Notes: a model not told the origin generated them from the sequence alone. 64,000 nucleotides of DNA from Drechslerella dactyloides (GCA_020064725.1 JAGTWJ010000008.1:496001-560000), one strand, 5' to 3'; shown: positions 32,905 through 44,812, counted from the stretch's first letter. Translations and numbers: made by a program.

Positions 32905-35342
32905 ATGCCTAGTCATATTCCGATGGGGTTTATAATTGCTCGGCCATTCGATAGCCCTCGCCAGCATTCTATTATACCCCCCTCAGGGTATCCCGCGCAC
33001 AATAGACACGGCGCCCAGCCAGAGCAATATAAAAACAAGAAGGTCTGTCGGCCGTCGACGACCTCGGATGGAATGCCACCCAGAAGCGGACTTCCAAAGG
33101 GGATATCATCAATAATGTCGTCGTCGTCGCACATTCCGCCTAATTCACACATCTGTCTGTGTCAACCGACACCGAAGATTCCGAGGCCTCGAAATGGTAA
33201 ACACAAGAGCTCCTCTTCGCTTTGAATCTCCTGCTTTTCTGTCGGAGATTATCCCTGCAAAATGTTTTTTTATACATCAAGTTGCAGCGTCTATCTCCGC
33301 CATGTGTTCAGAGACATGCTAACGAAGGAATTGCGCCTCGTCGCCGCTGTTGGAACTAAAATCCAACAGCCTTCATCTTGTTTCGCCAACACCATCACTC
33401 TGCTGTCATGGCTCAGAACCCTGGCAAGTCGAATCCCGCTATCTCCAAGATAATTGGGGAGATGTGGAAGAACGCGTCCGAGGACACCAGGAAAGAATGG
33501 CAGAATCATGCTGATGTAAGTGGCCTCCTTATCTCTTGAGCATTCGCGTCTTCTGCGGAAGCTCGAACAGAGCATTCTGCAGCAGAAGCAGCAGCATTTT
33601 ATGCGTTCGCTAGCCAGCCAGCTGCGCGAATTTGATGAGAATACATGCTTACATGGCCCCTCCGTCCTGCGGCGCTCCCACAGGAGGAAAAACGCCAGCA
33701 CATGGCAAGATATCCGGAATACCGGTATCAACCGCGGCGATCTGGCAAGAAGGGAGGCAGCAGCTCCTCCGGTGGTGACTCGTCCAATGAGCCCTCTCGC
33801 TGCCCGCGATGTGGCGGCAGGACCGGAGCTTATTCCGTGACGGACTCGCCGTCCTTTCCGGTTCTGCCCGTGCCAACGGCGTCTGCGCCGGCACCTGCCG
33901 TCCCGGGACCCTCGAGGGGCAGCTCCCTCCGCGACTTGCTTGGCCCTTCAATGTCCCCGAGCGACCACAAACGGAAGAGAAGCGATGAGACGGGATACTT
34001 TCCTGGAGCGGAAGCGCTGTTGCAACTTGGCTCTCTTGAACGAGACTATCCATCAAGAAGTATGCCTCCTCCCACCTCCACTGATGTTAAGACGAGCTAC
34101 CATCGGCGGCTCGTCTTAGCAGTTGATGTAAGAGATGAAAGCGCAGCCAGTGTCAACCCATCGCGGCCAAGCAAGAGGAATCGGATAAGACACTCAAATG
34201 ACCATCCCAATGCAAGTGCGAGCAACCCTAACGTTAACACGATTGCCTCTCGCACAGCTACATCCCCAGCGATGAGTTACCAGTCCACGAGTGAGCTCCC
34301 CCTCGAACGGCGCGCATCGGACCCTTCCCTAGCCAGCAGCTACCGCCAGCTGCATCAGCCCCGTCATGAAACATCATCCTACTCTCCAGACTTCCTGGAG
34401 CCCCCCTACGGCAGCCACCACCAACAGCACCATCACCAGTCCCACCACCAGCGCCACCACTCCATGCACCCCCAGCAGCTCCAGCTCTCCAGAGAGCTCG
34501 AGCGCAGAAACCCAACATCTGACCGGCCAACAACATCAACACCAACACCGCTGGCGCCTACCGACAAAATCCAACAAATACAACGAATCACACGACCCCT
34601 ATCTACCCGCGCTCCTGCGTCTTCCGCCAGCACTAGCAGCGCCGCCGCGCATTCTCAATCTCCTCCACCGCTAGGCAGCAGGACCTTCATCATCGCCGTC
34701 GAGGTCACCGATCCCCGGCTCGCCGCCGAGCTCTGCTTCCTGCTGCACACCGAACTCGTCGAACGCTTCCGCGACGTCCGCGTGCACCAGCCAATGGACG
34801 TGCCGGAATGGCGACAGTTCCTGCACCGGACCAGCGGGCCGGAGGACCTAGCGTCAGACTACCTGCGTGCTGTTGCAGCTGCCCGTCACAACTTTGACGC
34901 CATGTTCACCCCCGTGCCGCTGCAGTCGTGGGAGCGCGACCGGCCGCCGCCGCCGCTAACGACGCAGCAGCAGCAGTTCCGGTCGCTGCCGCCACCTGGA
35001 GTGCCGGCGCCGCACACGGTCTCCATCCTGCAGCAGTACATCCTCACACACTCGACGACGGCCAAGCGGCGGCTGTCGCCCGGAGGGAACTCCAGCCCCG
35101 TGTACACGTGGGAGTGGTGTGTGGATGTGTGGCGGGGCAGTCCGCGGCCGGATCTGACGATTATCGTGCGGAACGACGACGGGATGGGGGTTGTGACGGT
35201 GGAGGATGCGGCGCTAGGGTTGCTGAGTGTGCCGGCGCCGACGAGCAATCGAGAGGATGGACGGCTGTGGGGGCAGACTGTGATTCGCAGGCTGGCGTTT
35301 GAGGTTAGAGAGTCTGTCATGGGTCGGTATGGGGGTGCGTGA
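32905..35342 (+). CDS. HMG-box transcription factor (Ste11/Rfg1-like)
   Basis: Three exons (32905-33196, 33370-33515, 33684-35342) give 698 residues. One complete HMG box is formed only after splicing: PRPRNAFILFRQHHHSAV, NPGKSNPAISKIIGEMW, then EEKRQHMARYPEYRYQPRR (about residues 92-165). This is the sequence-specific class seen in mating and developmental regulators such as Ste11 and Rfg1. The rest is low-complexity: Ser/Pro-rich stretches, a His/Gln-rich block (about 34400-34480), and a nuclear-localisation-like KRKRS. A more ordered C-terminal half (FIIAVEVTDPRLAAELCFLL; VYTWEWCVDVWRG) is not recognised. It probably binds DNA in the nucleus; its targets are unknown. The start is the first ATG of the open frame, but an additional 5' exon is possible. 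Confidence 0.85.
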
Positions 35343-35392
35343 TGTCATAATACAGGTAAGCGGATAGATACGAGCGTCCCTCGTTCCGAAGT

Positions 35393-35490
35393 TCTTTTTA
35401 ACTCTTTCTTTCTTCCTTTCCTTTCCTTTCCATTCCTTCTATTCCTTTTCTCTCGTATCTTTTCTTCTGCCTTTCTTTCTTTTTCTTTTT
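35393..35490 (+). repeat. T/C-rich microsatellite tract
   Basis: About 100 bases of imperfect CTTT/CCTTT units directly downstream of the HMG-box stop codon, probably in the 3' UTR. Confidence 0.7.
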
Positions 35491-35661
35491 TGTTTGTACA
35501 TGTTGACGTTTGGGGTTCATGTTTTGTGTGTGTGATTGATTGCATGCGGATTGTTTTCTTTGGAGTGGGTAGTGGCTATAGTTAGCAAAGTTGTCTGGCT
35601 TGCATGTCTTGCTCGCCTGTGCTGCATGTATGCATGCATGCATGTTGATTGGATGTATGTG

Positions 35662-35692
35662 TTCTTTCTTTCTTTCTCTCTTTCTTTCTTTC
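35662..35692 (+). repeat. (CTTT)n microsatellite
   Basis: A short uninterrupted TTCTTTCTTT-type repeat with one TCTC interruption. Confidence 0.75.
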
Positions 35693-36144
35693 AGTAGAAT
35701 AGCATGTATTTTTTTAGTCTAAATTTGTTAATATATCTGTCTATGAATTGCTGTTGCATGGTACATACATGTACGTGTATGAGCTAATACGGTAGTCGTA
35801 TCGTGTCTGCGCGTGATGTTGTTATCATATTGTGGGCGGGTGGATGCATTTGCCGGGGATGCTGTATCGTATTGTATCGTATCGACCGTGTTTTTCAGCT
35901 CGTATGTATCGTGGTCAGCATGGTTATCAAGAGGGCAGGTGGACGTTGCGTCGGCCTCGGATACTGATACGATGGTTACCAGGCTTCCAAAACACGATAG
36001 AAATGGACCCTGTAGTAGAGTTTAGGTTTGAGTGTATACGATCGAAGCTATTCTAGAACAGACTGTTCTCGAGTTAGTTAGCAGTTAGTTACTTGACTAT
36101 TCGGGCTAACAAGTGATTAATTTAGATGATTGAGTAAAACTTAC

Positions 36145-39100
36145 TTAGCTGATATCGTTCTCCGCTAGCGCGGCGTAGGCATCGTCATCCTCGTCGATGA
36201 GCTCGCCAAGATCACGGTCGTCGAGGAACTTGCGCCCGACGAGCGAGGCGGGTAGGTACTCTTGCTTGACGATGCCGTCGACATAGTTTGGAGGGTACTT
36301 GTACGCTTTGCCATATCCCAAGTTCTTCATGAGCGTGGTTGGGGCGTTGCGTAGATGGCTGTGCGTGTGTGTGCAATTGACAAATGTTAGTACAGGCTGG
36401 TAACATGGACAGGATAAGGTAACGTATGTCAAGCAGGCAAACAATTGCGGCAAGGTATACGCTAGTGCTAGTGCCGCGTATTGTGAATTGTGAATGTAGC
36501 AGTTGGGAGTAAGTTAGTCGGAGCGGATACGAGTACGAGGTAGGGTAGTGTAGGGTTAGTGAGGCTGGCGGATAGTTCGATGCAGTGTTAGGGGGCACGG
36601 TGCTCTGTACATGACAATGCAATTATGGGAGGTGGTTATTCTTGCGCACAGATAGTTCAGCATGCTGTGTAGGTAACGTGCGCAAGGGCGGGCACCGTGG
36701 ATCTCGATATCGGGATCCACAGATGCCAGGATGCGCGACTTGGTATTAGAGTTTCGTTTCCAGCCCCATACTCTAATTGTGAAGTCATGGCGCAACTGTC
36801 TAAGCCAAGCGTATATTCATGTAAGAAGCCGCTGCGCTAATCATGCCTAGCCCTGGGCTAAGCGGCTGTGCCGCGAGAGAATTGCGAGGGGCGTACGTGA
36901 GATAAAGCTCATTCAGGAGAAACAGAGACAGGATGAGGTCAGGCTGAGACAGCGGGGAATCGAATCGAGTGAGAAGTTCAGTGAGAGAAAGGAATATACT
37001 GACAGCGGAATCGGGGCGCTGGCGGCCTCCGGGTCTGACTGCAGCAGCGCCAGGACGCTACTGATTCCACGGTAGGTCCGTGTGGACTTTTTTGCGAGGC
37101 AGAGGGCGACGGTGCCTGGGCGGGTATTGTTATTATTTTGCTTAGTGGGCGGACGTGGATGTGGCCAAGTGGATGGAGGAGGATTAGAAATTTAAAAGGC
37201 GGACGTACAGTGGGCCAGATTGATTCTGGCGGGCGGGTTGTTTGTGTTAGCGGTTTGGTTGTAAGAAGCTTCATGGTTGCACAAAGGCATTGTTTGCTTT
37301 TCGGCTTTTACCTCGCTTCGGGCATTCCAACGTTCTGCACGGCGAAGTGTGTTGCCGTCGCCAGGCTCAACAACGAGTCTGCGCCCGGCAGGTGCATCCG
37401 GTCAGCAAACGGTGCAGGCTGCATGCATGGGCATTCCGCAAAGGGGCGGACGGGGACAGGGATGGAGATAAATACTTACTGTCTGCGAGGCCGATATCTT
37501 CGCTGGCCATCACCATCATTCGCCGAGATATGAATAGTGGGTCCTCGCCGCTAGTGTTTCGTTAGCCGTAGGCCCATTGCCTGGAACCAAGATCAGATAA
37601 CGATACATGCCTTTCGATCATCCTGCCGAGATAATAAAGTGCTGCATCCGGACTTCAATTCAATCATCAGCATCATGACATATAATACATTATCAAAAAC
37701 GGGGAGACCGCACTCGTTACCGCGCACGCTCTTGTGGAACGCCGATATTGTGTCGTAGTGTCCGTCGCCCTGCCTATCGTACACCAACGTTCGAGTTAAA
37801 GCCTTCTTCAGGTCTTCTTGAGTCAAAATATCCGTCCCATCCTTCTGCGATGCCAGCTGTATCGATATCTCCAGTAAGTTCAACGCGGTTCTCGCATCAC
37901 CGGATGCAAACTCCGCTAGATACGTGAGCAGTTTCGAGTCAAGAAGCGGCGGGATGGTACTTGAGTCCGGAAATTCGGTTGACAATGCACGATTTAAAAT
38001 CTTGAGCGTGGATTCAGTGCTCAGAGGTTTGAGGCTAAAGACCCTGCAACGGGACAGCAGGGCAGACTGTATCTTGAAAGATGGGTTTTCTGGAATAATG
38101 TTAACACAATAATCTTTTTATAGGCCAGTGAAGCCAAAGGTCAGAGAAACTCGTACCGGTTGTTGCCCCAATTCTGACATCGAAATCGCAATCAGTCTCT
38201 ATATATCACCAAGGCACAGGGGTGAGTCGCACTCACAGTATCACCTGTCCGCTCTCCGCTGGCGCCACTGGAAATGCTCATCAGCTTTGCGTCCATACAC
38301 ATGAACGATGATTGAAAGTCTTACAGAATACATCCTGCTGCGTCTGAAGTCCAAGTTTGGTCAGCTGTTTTCCATATCATTTATATAAAATTGAATCGCA
38401 TTACCTTTGAGAACCGATGGATTTCATCGATGAAGAGGATTGTCTTACGCCCCAGCAGCCCCATCTCGCTCTTCGCTTGGTCGAAGATCTTCTTGCAGTC
38501 CGCCACATTATTCGTCGTCCCGGAAAGTTCGACAAACCGGGCCTTCGTGCTCGCTGCGATCGTCCGTGCGATCGTGGTCTTACCGCAGCCGGGCCCGCCC
38601 CATAAAATCATACTTTTGACGGAATCCGTCTCGATCATGCGGCGCAGAATGCCCGATGGACCGACGAGATCTTGTCCGTAAATGTTGTCCAGCTTGTTCG
38701 GCCGGACCCGCTCGGCGAGCGGCATTGCTGAATGGCGTGTGGCTGCTGCGAGGCTGCCGCTGCTGATGGTCTTTTGGCGCTTGGCGGCTGGGGAATCCGG
38801 GTCCGCTGTGGCGGCATCGCTATTCAAGGTTCTGCTAGCAGCACTGGGGGTGTCGTTTTGAGAACCTGGACTGGAACCTTGAAATGGTAGCGGAAGCGTC
38901 CGTTTCTGATGGCCCTGGACCTGCTGTGAGGTAGATGGTGCGGCGAGAGGGCTCGACTTTGATGACGGCGCCTGATCTGCTCCGGCCGAGCTTGTTCCTC
39001 GATCCTCACTGCTGTCCGCTATAGTATTTGAAATGGACGCTCCAGCTCTGCTTTTCGCAGCAGGTGGCAAGAAGCCAGGATATAGAGGCCCGCGCGGTAT

Positions 39101-39277
39101 CTCCTCTGCAGCGGGATCGGATAACTTGCTCTTCGACGTCTGCTGCGAGAAGATTCCTGCGAACTGAACCTTTGGCGCATCCGCCGGTTCTTCAGGGCAG
39201 CCTTCGTCCAGGTGGCGGTTTATCGCCGACAGCGCGATATCGCGGCCGCAGACAGGGCATTCGATGCGTTGCGGCAT
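36145..39277 (-). CDS. mgs1: AAA+ ATPase Mgs1/WRNIP1 with UBZ4 zinc finger
   Basis: Replication-stress and genome-maintenance ATPase of the WRNIP1/RarA family. Eleven exons: 39277-38405, 38343-38325, 38267-38237, 38173-38157, 38089-37714, 37652-37611, 37550-37480, 37378-37312, 37225-37209, 37115-37004, 36358-36145 (612 residues). A Rad18-type UBZ4 finger (CPVCGRD, then HLDEGC) at residues 6-26 should bind ubiquitin. After a disordered Ser-rich linker come Walker A GGPGCGKTT, Walker B LFIDEIHRFSK, LIGATTENPSF with LLSRCRVF, GDARTALNLLE, DPDAALYYLGRMIE, SEDIGLAD, INLAHC and the C-terminal LGYGKAYKYP and YLPASLVGRKFLDDRDLG. Four exons are only 17-31 nt, one intron appears to be GC-AG (donor AG/GCATGT at 37610), and the last intron is 645 nt. 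Every join restores family sequence. Confidence 0.93.
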
Positions 39278-40020
39278 GGCGGGCTAGGGCTTCGGCTTCG
39301 TTTCGCGACGTACAGGACGTGCATGCAGGTTGTTCACGCGAGCGGCGACGCGACGTGTTTGATGGTGCTCCACCTCTTTCTCGTTAGGGATGAGATGAAT
39401 ACTTGTTCAGCAGGCCGATAAGCTCAAGCTCCGGCTATCTCAGCGGTTGATTAGAAGCTTTGGAAGTCGACGCGTTCAGGAGAAGGTCATATTTTTATAT
39501 AGAGAATGTGTTGGCACGTAGTGGGTCGTATTAGTCATCATGCTACGGTTCTACTTTGAGCTTCTTCTCTCCCTTTTACTTGGAACTTCAAGATACGCTA
39601 CCCAAGACAATGCCTAAGGAGGCTTCTAAGGGGAAGCGGCAGGTGTTCAGTTATCTCCAGCATACGCATGCTTGGAGAATGATTGAGAGTTTTCCCGTCA
39701 TTAAGAACATCGATCTCAATTCAAAAAAAGTGTAGGTTTCGACGCCGTTGGAATCCGTATAGACACATGAAAAAGAAGCGAAAAAGCAACATGATATATG
39801 ACTACAAAAAGAAGAAAGTAATGTGTGAAAGAGCCCGGGCGTGTGGACGGACTGACGGATCCTAGGAACGATGTAGGTTGGAGGCGGATTTCGATCGTGT
39901 AACATCGTAGATATGTCTGTGGGAGACCAGCAACATGGCGATTACGGAATCATGTAGGGTAATGAGACAGATGGAAGCGAGGAGGAAAGCAGAAATAAAA
40001 GGCTAAGGACATCAGGATAT
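39278..40020. other. Intergenic between MGS1 and eS10
   Basis: About 740 bases: MGS1 promoter on the minus strand and the 3' flank of the eS10 gene. No gene was seen; short frames here have no motif. Confidence 0.6.
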
Positions 40021-40963
40021 CTACTGTGCCGCTGGAGGAGGAGCAGCAGAACCGCGTCCACGACCGAATCCACCACGGCTGCAAAAAAAACACGCTCGTT
40101 AGTACTGGCGGGCAGAGACCTATATCGAGGTAGGGTATCAAACTTACAATTCGGGCTTGAATTCGCCGGGGGCACCGCCCTCCTTGTCCCGTCTTCGGTA
40201 TCCCTCGCGGTCACCACGGTCACCGCCCCTTCTCTCCCGTCGGTCGTCACCACCCATCATTCCGCGTGGTGGGACGGTGCTTCGCTGCTGCTTGACGTGG
40301 GTGGCCGGGACAATCTCGCTTGGGAGATGTAGCCATTCTCGGAGGTAGTCGAGACCGGTGGGGGTCAGAGTGTAGTAGTAGTATTGCCAGGAGAACTGCG
40401 TCTTCAGGTAGCCGCGGGAGGTGAGAGACTGGCACGCCTTGATGACCTGGATTTGACGGTGCAATTAGATGATGTGACTTGCATGCTGGACGGCTGGTCG
40501 TAGGGGGTACTAACGAAGAGGTTCTTGACGTCAAGTTCCTGGTGCTTGGGAAGGTTGTAGTCCTTCTTGGCGACCATGACACCCTCTATTCAATCGTGAA
40601 CTTCAGTCAGCATTTGTTTCCGATTTCATCGTATATAGCACCATCAACTCCGTTTCTTCCATTCCCCTGTCTTATATGCATCTCTGTTGGCTGGATCTCG
40701 AGTTGTGTGTCGGTTTGTGGCTGATTGAATTCCCCCCAAGTTTGCATCTCTCTCGTCGCCTATCCACCCTCTCGGCATCCTCCAACATCTTCTCCGGGGT
40801 GATATATCGCTGGGAAGGGGGTTCCTCACCTCGGAAGAGGTACTCATGGATCTTCTTGCGATCCGCCTTTGGAATAAGCCTGCCCGAACCATCAGCTTTT
40901 GTCCCTGCTCCATCGACGGGCAGCTGTCACCACTGAGGGCTGCAAACGGGCGGAAACGTACAT
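40021..40963 (-). CDS. rps10: 40S ribosomal protein eS10
   Basis: Small-subunit ribosomal protein. Five exons: 40963-40962 (only the bases AT), 40879-40830, 40585-40515, 40446-40148, 40078-40021, giving 159 residues. The protein opens MLIPKADRKKIHEYLF and continues EGVMVAKKDYNLPKH, LDVKNLFVIKACQSL, FSWQYYYYTLTPTGLDYLREWLHLP and VPATHVKQQ, all standard for eS10, ending in an RGGFGRGRG-type tail. The initiation codon is split: AT lies before a GTACGT donor and the G follows a GGGCAG acceptor 82 bases on. No other ATG precedes LIPKAD in frame, and exon 2 has an AG acceptor exactly there. The gene is divergent from SDE2, with 441 bases between the starts. Confidence 0.95.
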
Positions 40964-41404
40964 CTTGAATGGCTTGAAGTGTAGATGTGCCGGCTACGGT
41001 ATTTCGAGACGTGGTCGGGAGGGAATGGGATGTCGTCGGCGGGGTCTGCAGATTGGAGGTTGATTGATGCTGTCTACACTATCCTCGTTGGAGCTGTCGG
41101 CACACAAACCACAGATCTTGCTGCCAAGCCGCGGTGGGAGCTTTCCATTTTTTGGCAACACCCGCGCGGCGAAGGGGGTTGTGCCCTCCCTGGGCTTTAA
41201 CCTTATTAGGAAGTCCAAGCAATTTATATTTGATTGCCCCTTTGGGCTAGCGCGGTTCAAGCCTCCTTTCAGAACATCCAAGTCATCGCCGCCATCGCCA
41301 CATCCCCGTCAACGTCGCTTCATCTTCTCCACGTTTTGGTCATTCACCGCCATCGTCAGCCTCGAGCCATATTCTCGCCGGTATACATCCCGAATCGACT
41401 CACA
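40964..41404. promoter_or_regulatory. Bidirectional upstream region of rps10 and sde2
   Basis: Divergent promoter of 441 bases between a ribosomal protein gene and a splicing-factor gene. The reading frame of SDE2 is open back to 41234, but conserved sequence starts only at the ATG at 41405. No named motif is claimed. Confidence 0.5.
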
Positions 41405-42292
41405 ATGCCGACTGCCAACTTCCTCGTCGAGACGTTCAGCGGCCTCGGCCTGCCGTCAACCCTCTCTCTCCCGCTACCTTCCGACGCCCCCATCTCCGAC
41501 CTCTTCAATACCCTTGACCCCTACATTCCATCCGTACCCACGCCTCTCCGCCTCACCACCACCTCCGGCAAGCCGCTATCACCATCTTCCGAATCACCGC
41601 TTAGCACTCTCCTCGAAGAATGCATCTATGACTTCGTCACGCTGCGGCTCACCGCGCCGCTCCCTGGTGGCAAGGGTGGTTTCGGCTCTCAGCTCCGTGC
41701 TGCCGGCGGGCGCATGTCCTCGCGCAAGAGAAAGGGACAGGAAAATAGCGACAGCTGCCGTAACCTCGACGGCCGGCGGCTGCGGACGGTGAAAGAGGCA
41801 AAGGCACTCGCGCAGTATCTTGAAACGAAACCCGACATGGACAAAAAGGAACGCGAGAAGCGCCGTGAGCGCTGGGAAAAGGTCGTCGAGGCCGCCGATG
41901 AGAAGATCCGCGGTGGCGGCAGTAAAGCGAACGCAAGGTTCGACGACACCAAGTGGCTGGAGGAAAAAGATGAGGGACGCGAGCGCGCGAGGGAGGCGGT
42001 GATCAGAGCTATGAAAGCCGGCAGCACCAGCGGTTCCGGAGCACCGAGCCCCGGGAAAAGCTCTACCAGTGAAGATATAGATGAAGAGGAAGAGGAGGAT
42101 AACAACGCTGGAGAGGGCACCTCGTCAAAGTCAAGCGAAGACGAGGCTGTCGAGACGGAGGTTGCAAAACCAAAGCCAAAAGTCCAGCCTAGGAAGTTTG
42201 TCGGGTTCGATGAGGACGATGAGTTCTTGTCGAGTGATGATGATGAGGAGGAGGAAGTGGGTAAGGGAAAAGGAAAGGCGACTGCTGCATGA
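41405..42292 (+). CDS. sde2: Sde2-like splicing regulator with cleavable ubiquitin fold
   Basis: A single exon of 295 residues. The first about 80 residues look like the Sde2 ubiquitin-like fold, ending at LPGGKGGFGSQLRAAGG. In fission yeast and human Sde2, deubiquitinases cut after the GG, and the freed KGG-starting protein joins the spliceosome to promote removal of particular introns. The KGG start and the conserved FGSQLRAAGGRMSSRK stretch are intact. A charged helical middle follows (ALAQYLETKPDMDKKEREKRRERW), then Ser/Glu-rich acidic segments and a lysine-rich end. It lacks the SAP domain of animal Sde2, as fungal forms do. The start at 41405 follows a CACAATGCC context. It has no introns itself, in contrast to its intron-rich neighbours. 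Confidence 0.88.
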   Translation: MPTANFLVETFSGLGLPSTLSLPLPSDAPISDLFNTLDPYIPSVPTPLRLTTTSGKPLSPSSESPLSTLLEECIYDFVTLRLTAPLPGGKGGFGSQLRAAGGRMSSRKRKGQENSDSCRNLDGRRLRTVKEAKALAQYLETKPDMDKKEREKRRERWEKVVEAADEKIRGGGSKANARFDDTKWLEEKDEGRERAREAVIRAMKAGSTSGSGAPSPGKSSTSEDIDEEEEEDNNAGEGTSSKSSEDEAVETEVAKPKPKVQPRKFVGFDEDDEFLSSDDDEEEEVGKGKGKATAA

Positions 42293-42652
42293 TGACTCGT
42301 ATCCCAAGGTTGCTTCGGACTCTTCTTGTTCATATATAATTTGACCCCATGGTGTTTTGGTGGATGGATGGCATAGGAATGGGTAACAATGGCGTTGTTT
42401 TGTTTACGGAAGCCTTGCATAGCTGTTACTAGAATGATGAACCCCCAATGGAAATCAACCAAAGCCGATAATTTATTCCTGCGATGCTACAATTCAACTG
42501 TTCGCTTGCACATGTACTTATACTAGGACAATTATGATACATATACTCATATCAAGCTTCCAATACTCCTGTTCGATTATTCAATCAAATGCCTGGTATC
42601 CGCTGCTCTAAATATCGTACAGATAATAGCCAAGAAAGATGGTCTAAAACTT
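42293..42652. other. Intergenic between convergent genes
   Basis: 360 AT-rich bases between the stops of SDE2 and the acyl-CoA synthetase; presumably the 3' UTRs and polyadenylation signals of both. No gene was seen. Confidence 0.6.
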
Positions 42653-44443
42653 TCACTTGACCAATTTGCGGTCGGCGCCTTTGGTCCACTCTCTCAGAAC
42701 AGTCTTTTTGACCTTTCCGGTACTCGTCTTGGGTAACTCGTCGATAATTTCTACCTCGCGGGGTACCATGAACTTGCTGATATCGCTCGAGTGCTTCGCC
42801 CAGTCGATGATGGCTTCGCCAGTGGCCGTTTTTCCCGTTTGCAGTGTCACGAAAGCCTTCGGGCGTTCGCCCCAATGCGAGTCTGGGACCCCGACAACAG
42901 CCGCCTCTAAGATATCGGGATGTTGTGCAAGCATCGATTCGAGGGCGACTGACGATATATTTTCGCCACCTATTCTACTACATTAGCGAACATGACGTTG
43001 GCTTACTACGCTGGGACTGAAACACTTACCACTGATGATGATATCTTTCGCGCGATCCAGAATCTGAATCGCACCGTCCTCATGCCAGACTGCGAGGTCG
43101 CCGCTATGCAGTACTCCGCCCGCAAACAGTTTTCTCGTCGCCTCTGGGTTCTTGTAGTATCCCTTTGCGCAGATATTGCCCACAAACACAATCTCGCCAA
43201 TCTCCTTCCCGTCCTTCTTGACATCTATGATCGTTCCCTCGGGAATATCATCACCGATCTTGATGACTCTTGTCGGCAAGCTAGTAATGAAACCGTGTCC
43301 TTGTCGAGCCATCTTTGCGAAGCGGTCCGACTCCGGTAGCTCATCCCAGGCCGGCATGTAGTAGCCCTTCGTGATGGGGCCGTACGTCTCCGTCATGCCG
43401 TATACATGCACAGGATGTAGGTTCAGCGCCGTCATCTGCTGGAACAGGTGCGCGGTCGGCGGGCTGGCAGCGACGGCGACTCTGACGTGCTGCTCGAGTT
43501 TCTGAGCCTCCTTCGCATTGCACAGCAGCGTGTTCACTGTCGGCGCGGCAGAGAAGTGCGTGATGCCTTCGTCTATCAGCATCCGCCAGATGATCGGGTA
43601 GTCGATTTTGCGCAGGCAGTAGTGTGTCCCTCGAACCATGGTCACGGACCACGGGAAGGTCCATCCTGTCGCGTGAAACATGGGCAGTATCCACAGGTAC
43701 TTGCAGCGGCCGCGGTGGAAGTTCAGACCGGACTCGACGACGTTCGCCAGGGCGCCGAGGTAGACGCCTCGGTGCGTGTATTCGACGCCCTTGGGTCGTG
43801 CGGTTGTCCCCGATGTATACGCGAGGGAGAACAACGAATCCTCGTCCTTGGTCTGGGTTTCCAGCCCGTCCCAGCCTTTAGCACCGCTACGCGCATCGAG
43901 GCGCAGACCCTCCAGTACGGCATCGTCGAAGGGGCCGCATAATTGGCCTTCGACAGCGTCGGTATCGGTGTCCTCGATGATTACGGTTTTCGGATGCGAT
44001 TCTCTGTATTTCTTCAACAGTGGAAGGTACTCTGTGTCGACGATGATCGCGTCGACCTCTGCATGGTCGAAAATATAGCTAATGTCGTCCTGTTTTAGAC
44101 GGTAGTTGATGGCGACGGAGACGCCACCAGCGGCTGCAATACCAAAGTACGATTCGAGGAACGCTGGCGTATTCGGACAGAGTATGCCAATGCGTTTTAA
44201 GCCGTGGGATTTGAGGTAGTAGGCAAGTCCTCGGGCACGATCCGCAAGCTCGGCATAGCTACGACGGAGGGTCTTATTGTTCGCGGTAACATGGACGACG
44301 GCGGTGGCATCGGGCTCGATGGAGGCGGCGCGCGGGAGGAAGAAGGTGGGCGAGAGACTGTGGATGTGGGTCGGCTGGCTGTGGCTTCTGAACGGCAGCA
44401 GCTGGCCGGCGAGCTGCGAGAGACGGGAAACGGCGCCAGACAT
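42653..44443 (-). CDS. Acyl-CoA synthetase-like AMP-binding enzyme
   Basis: Adenylate-forming enzyme (ANL superfamily) that should activate a carboxylic or fatty acid with ATP and load it onto CoA. Two exons (44443-43030, 42969-42653) give 576 residues. Motifs in order: YTSGTTARPKGVEYTHRG (the usual glycine after TT is alanine), LPMFHATGW, YGMTETYGP, GDLAVWHEDGAIQILDR, the intron-split SGGENIS, WGERPKAFV and the catalytic-lysine region PKTSTGKVKK. The sequence is nearest in style to medium-chain or ACSF2-like synthetases. The N-terminus is Ser/Arg-containing and could be a weak mitochondrial signal; the C-terminus (RKLVK) is not a peroxisomal PTS1. Substrate unknown. It is divergent from the B12D gene. 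Confidence 0.9.
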
Positions 44444-44812
44444 CGCGATGACCGTCGACAGGAGAGAACTAGCGATGGAATGAAGATTCGGAAAGACGAA
44501 CCGGCTGGAACCGGCGGCCGGGCGAGATTAAATACGGCGCCGGTCAGCTGCAGTTAGGGACCTCCTGGGTATGCATCCCCGTCCGCGAGCTGAGCTGGAG
44601 AATGCGATGGATGGCAACGGACCTCGGCGCGGGGCGCGTGTTGCGGTGTTGCCGCCATTCCATTGGCCCGACGTCACCGTTTAATTGGCAGATGGCCTGA
44701 CACTGCAAAACCTCCGATCCAACATCTCCACCTCGACGCCGACGACGCCGACGACGCTCCATCCGCACAGACACCTCTCCGCTCCATTCGCCGCTAGCAC
44801 GCTACCGAAACG
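44444..44812. promoter_or_regulatory. Bidirectional upstream region, acyl-CoA synthetase and B12D gene
   Basis: 369 bases between divergent starts. An ATTGG (CCAAT on the minus strand) lies near 44662. No other motif is claimed. Confidence 0.45.

Larger units (their letters stand above)
35343..36144. other. Intergenic between convergent genes, microsatellite-rich
   Basis: 3' flank of the HMG-box gene with pyrimidine tracts and a TGCATGCATGCATG run near 35630-35645. No gene was seen before the stop codon of the minus-strand MGS1 gene. Confidence 0.6.

Noticed and set aside
41234..41404. Upstream extension of the Sde2 reading frame
   Set aside because: The conserved ubiquitin-like fold begins at the ATG at 41405; the upstream residues look like translated promoter.
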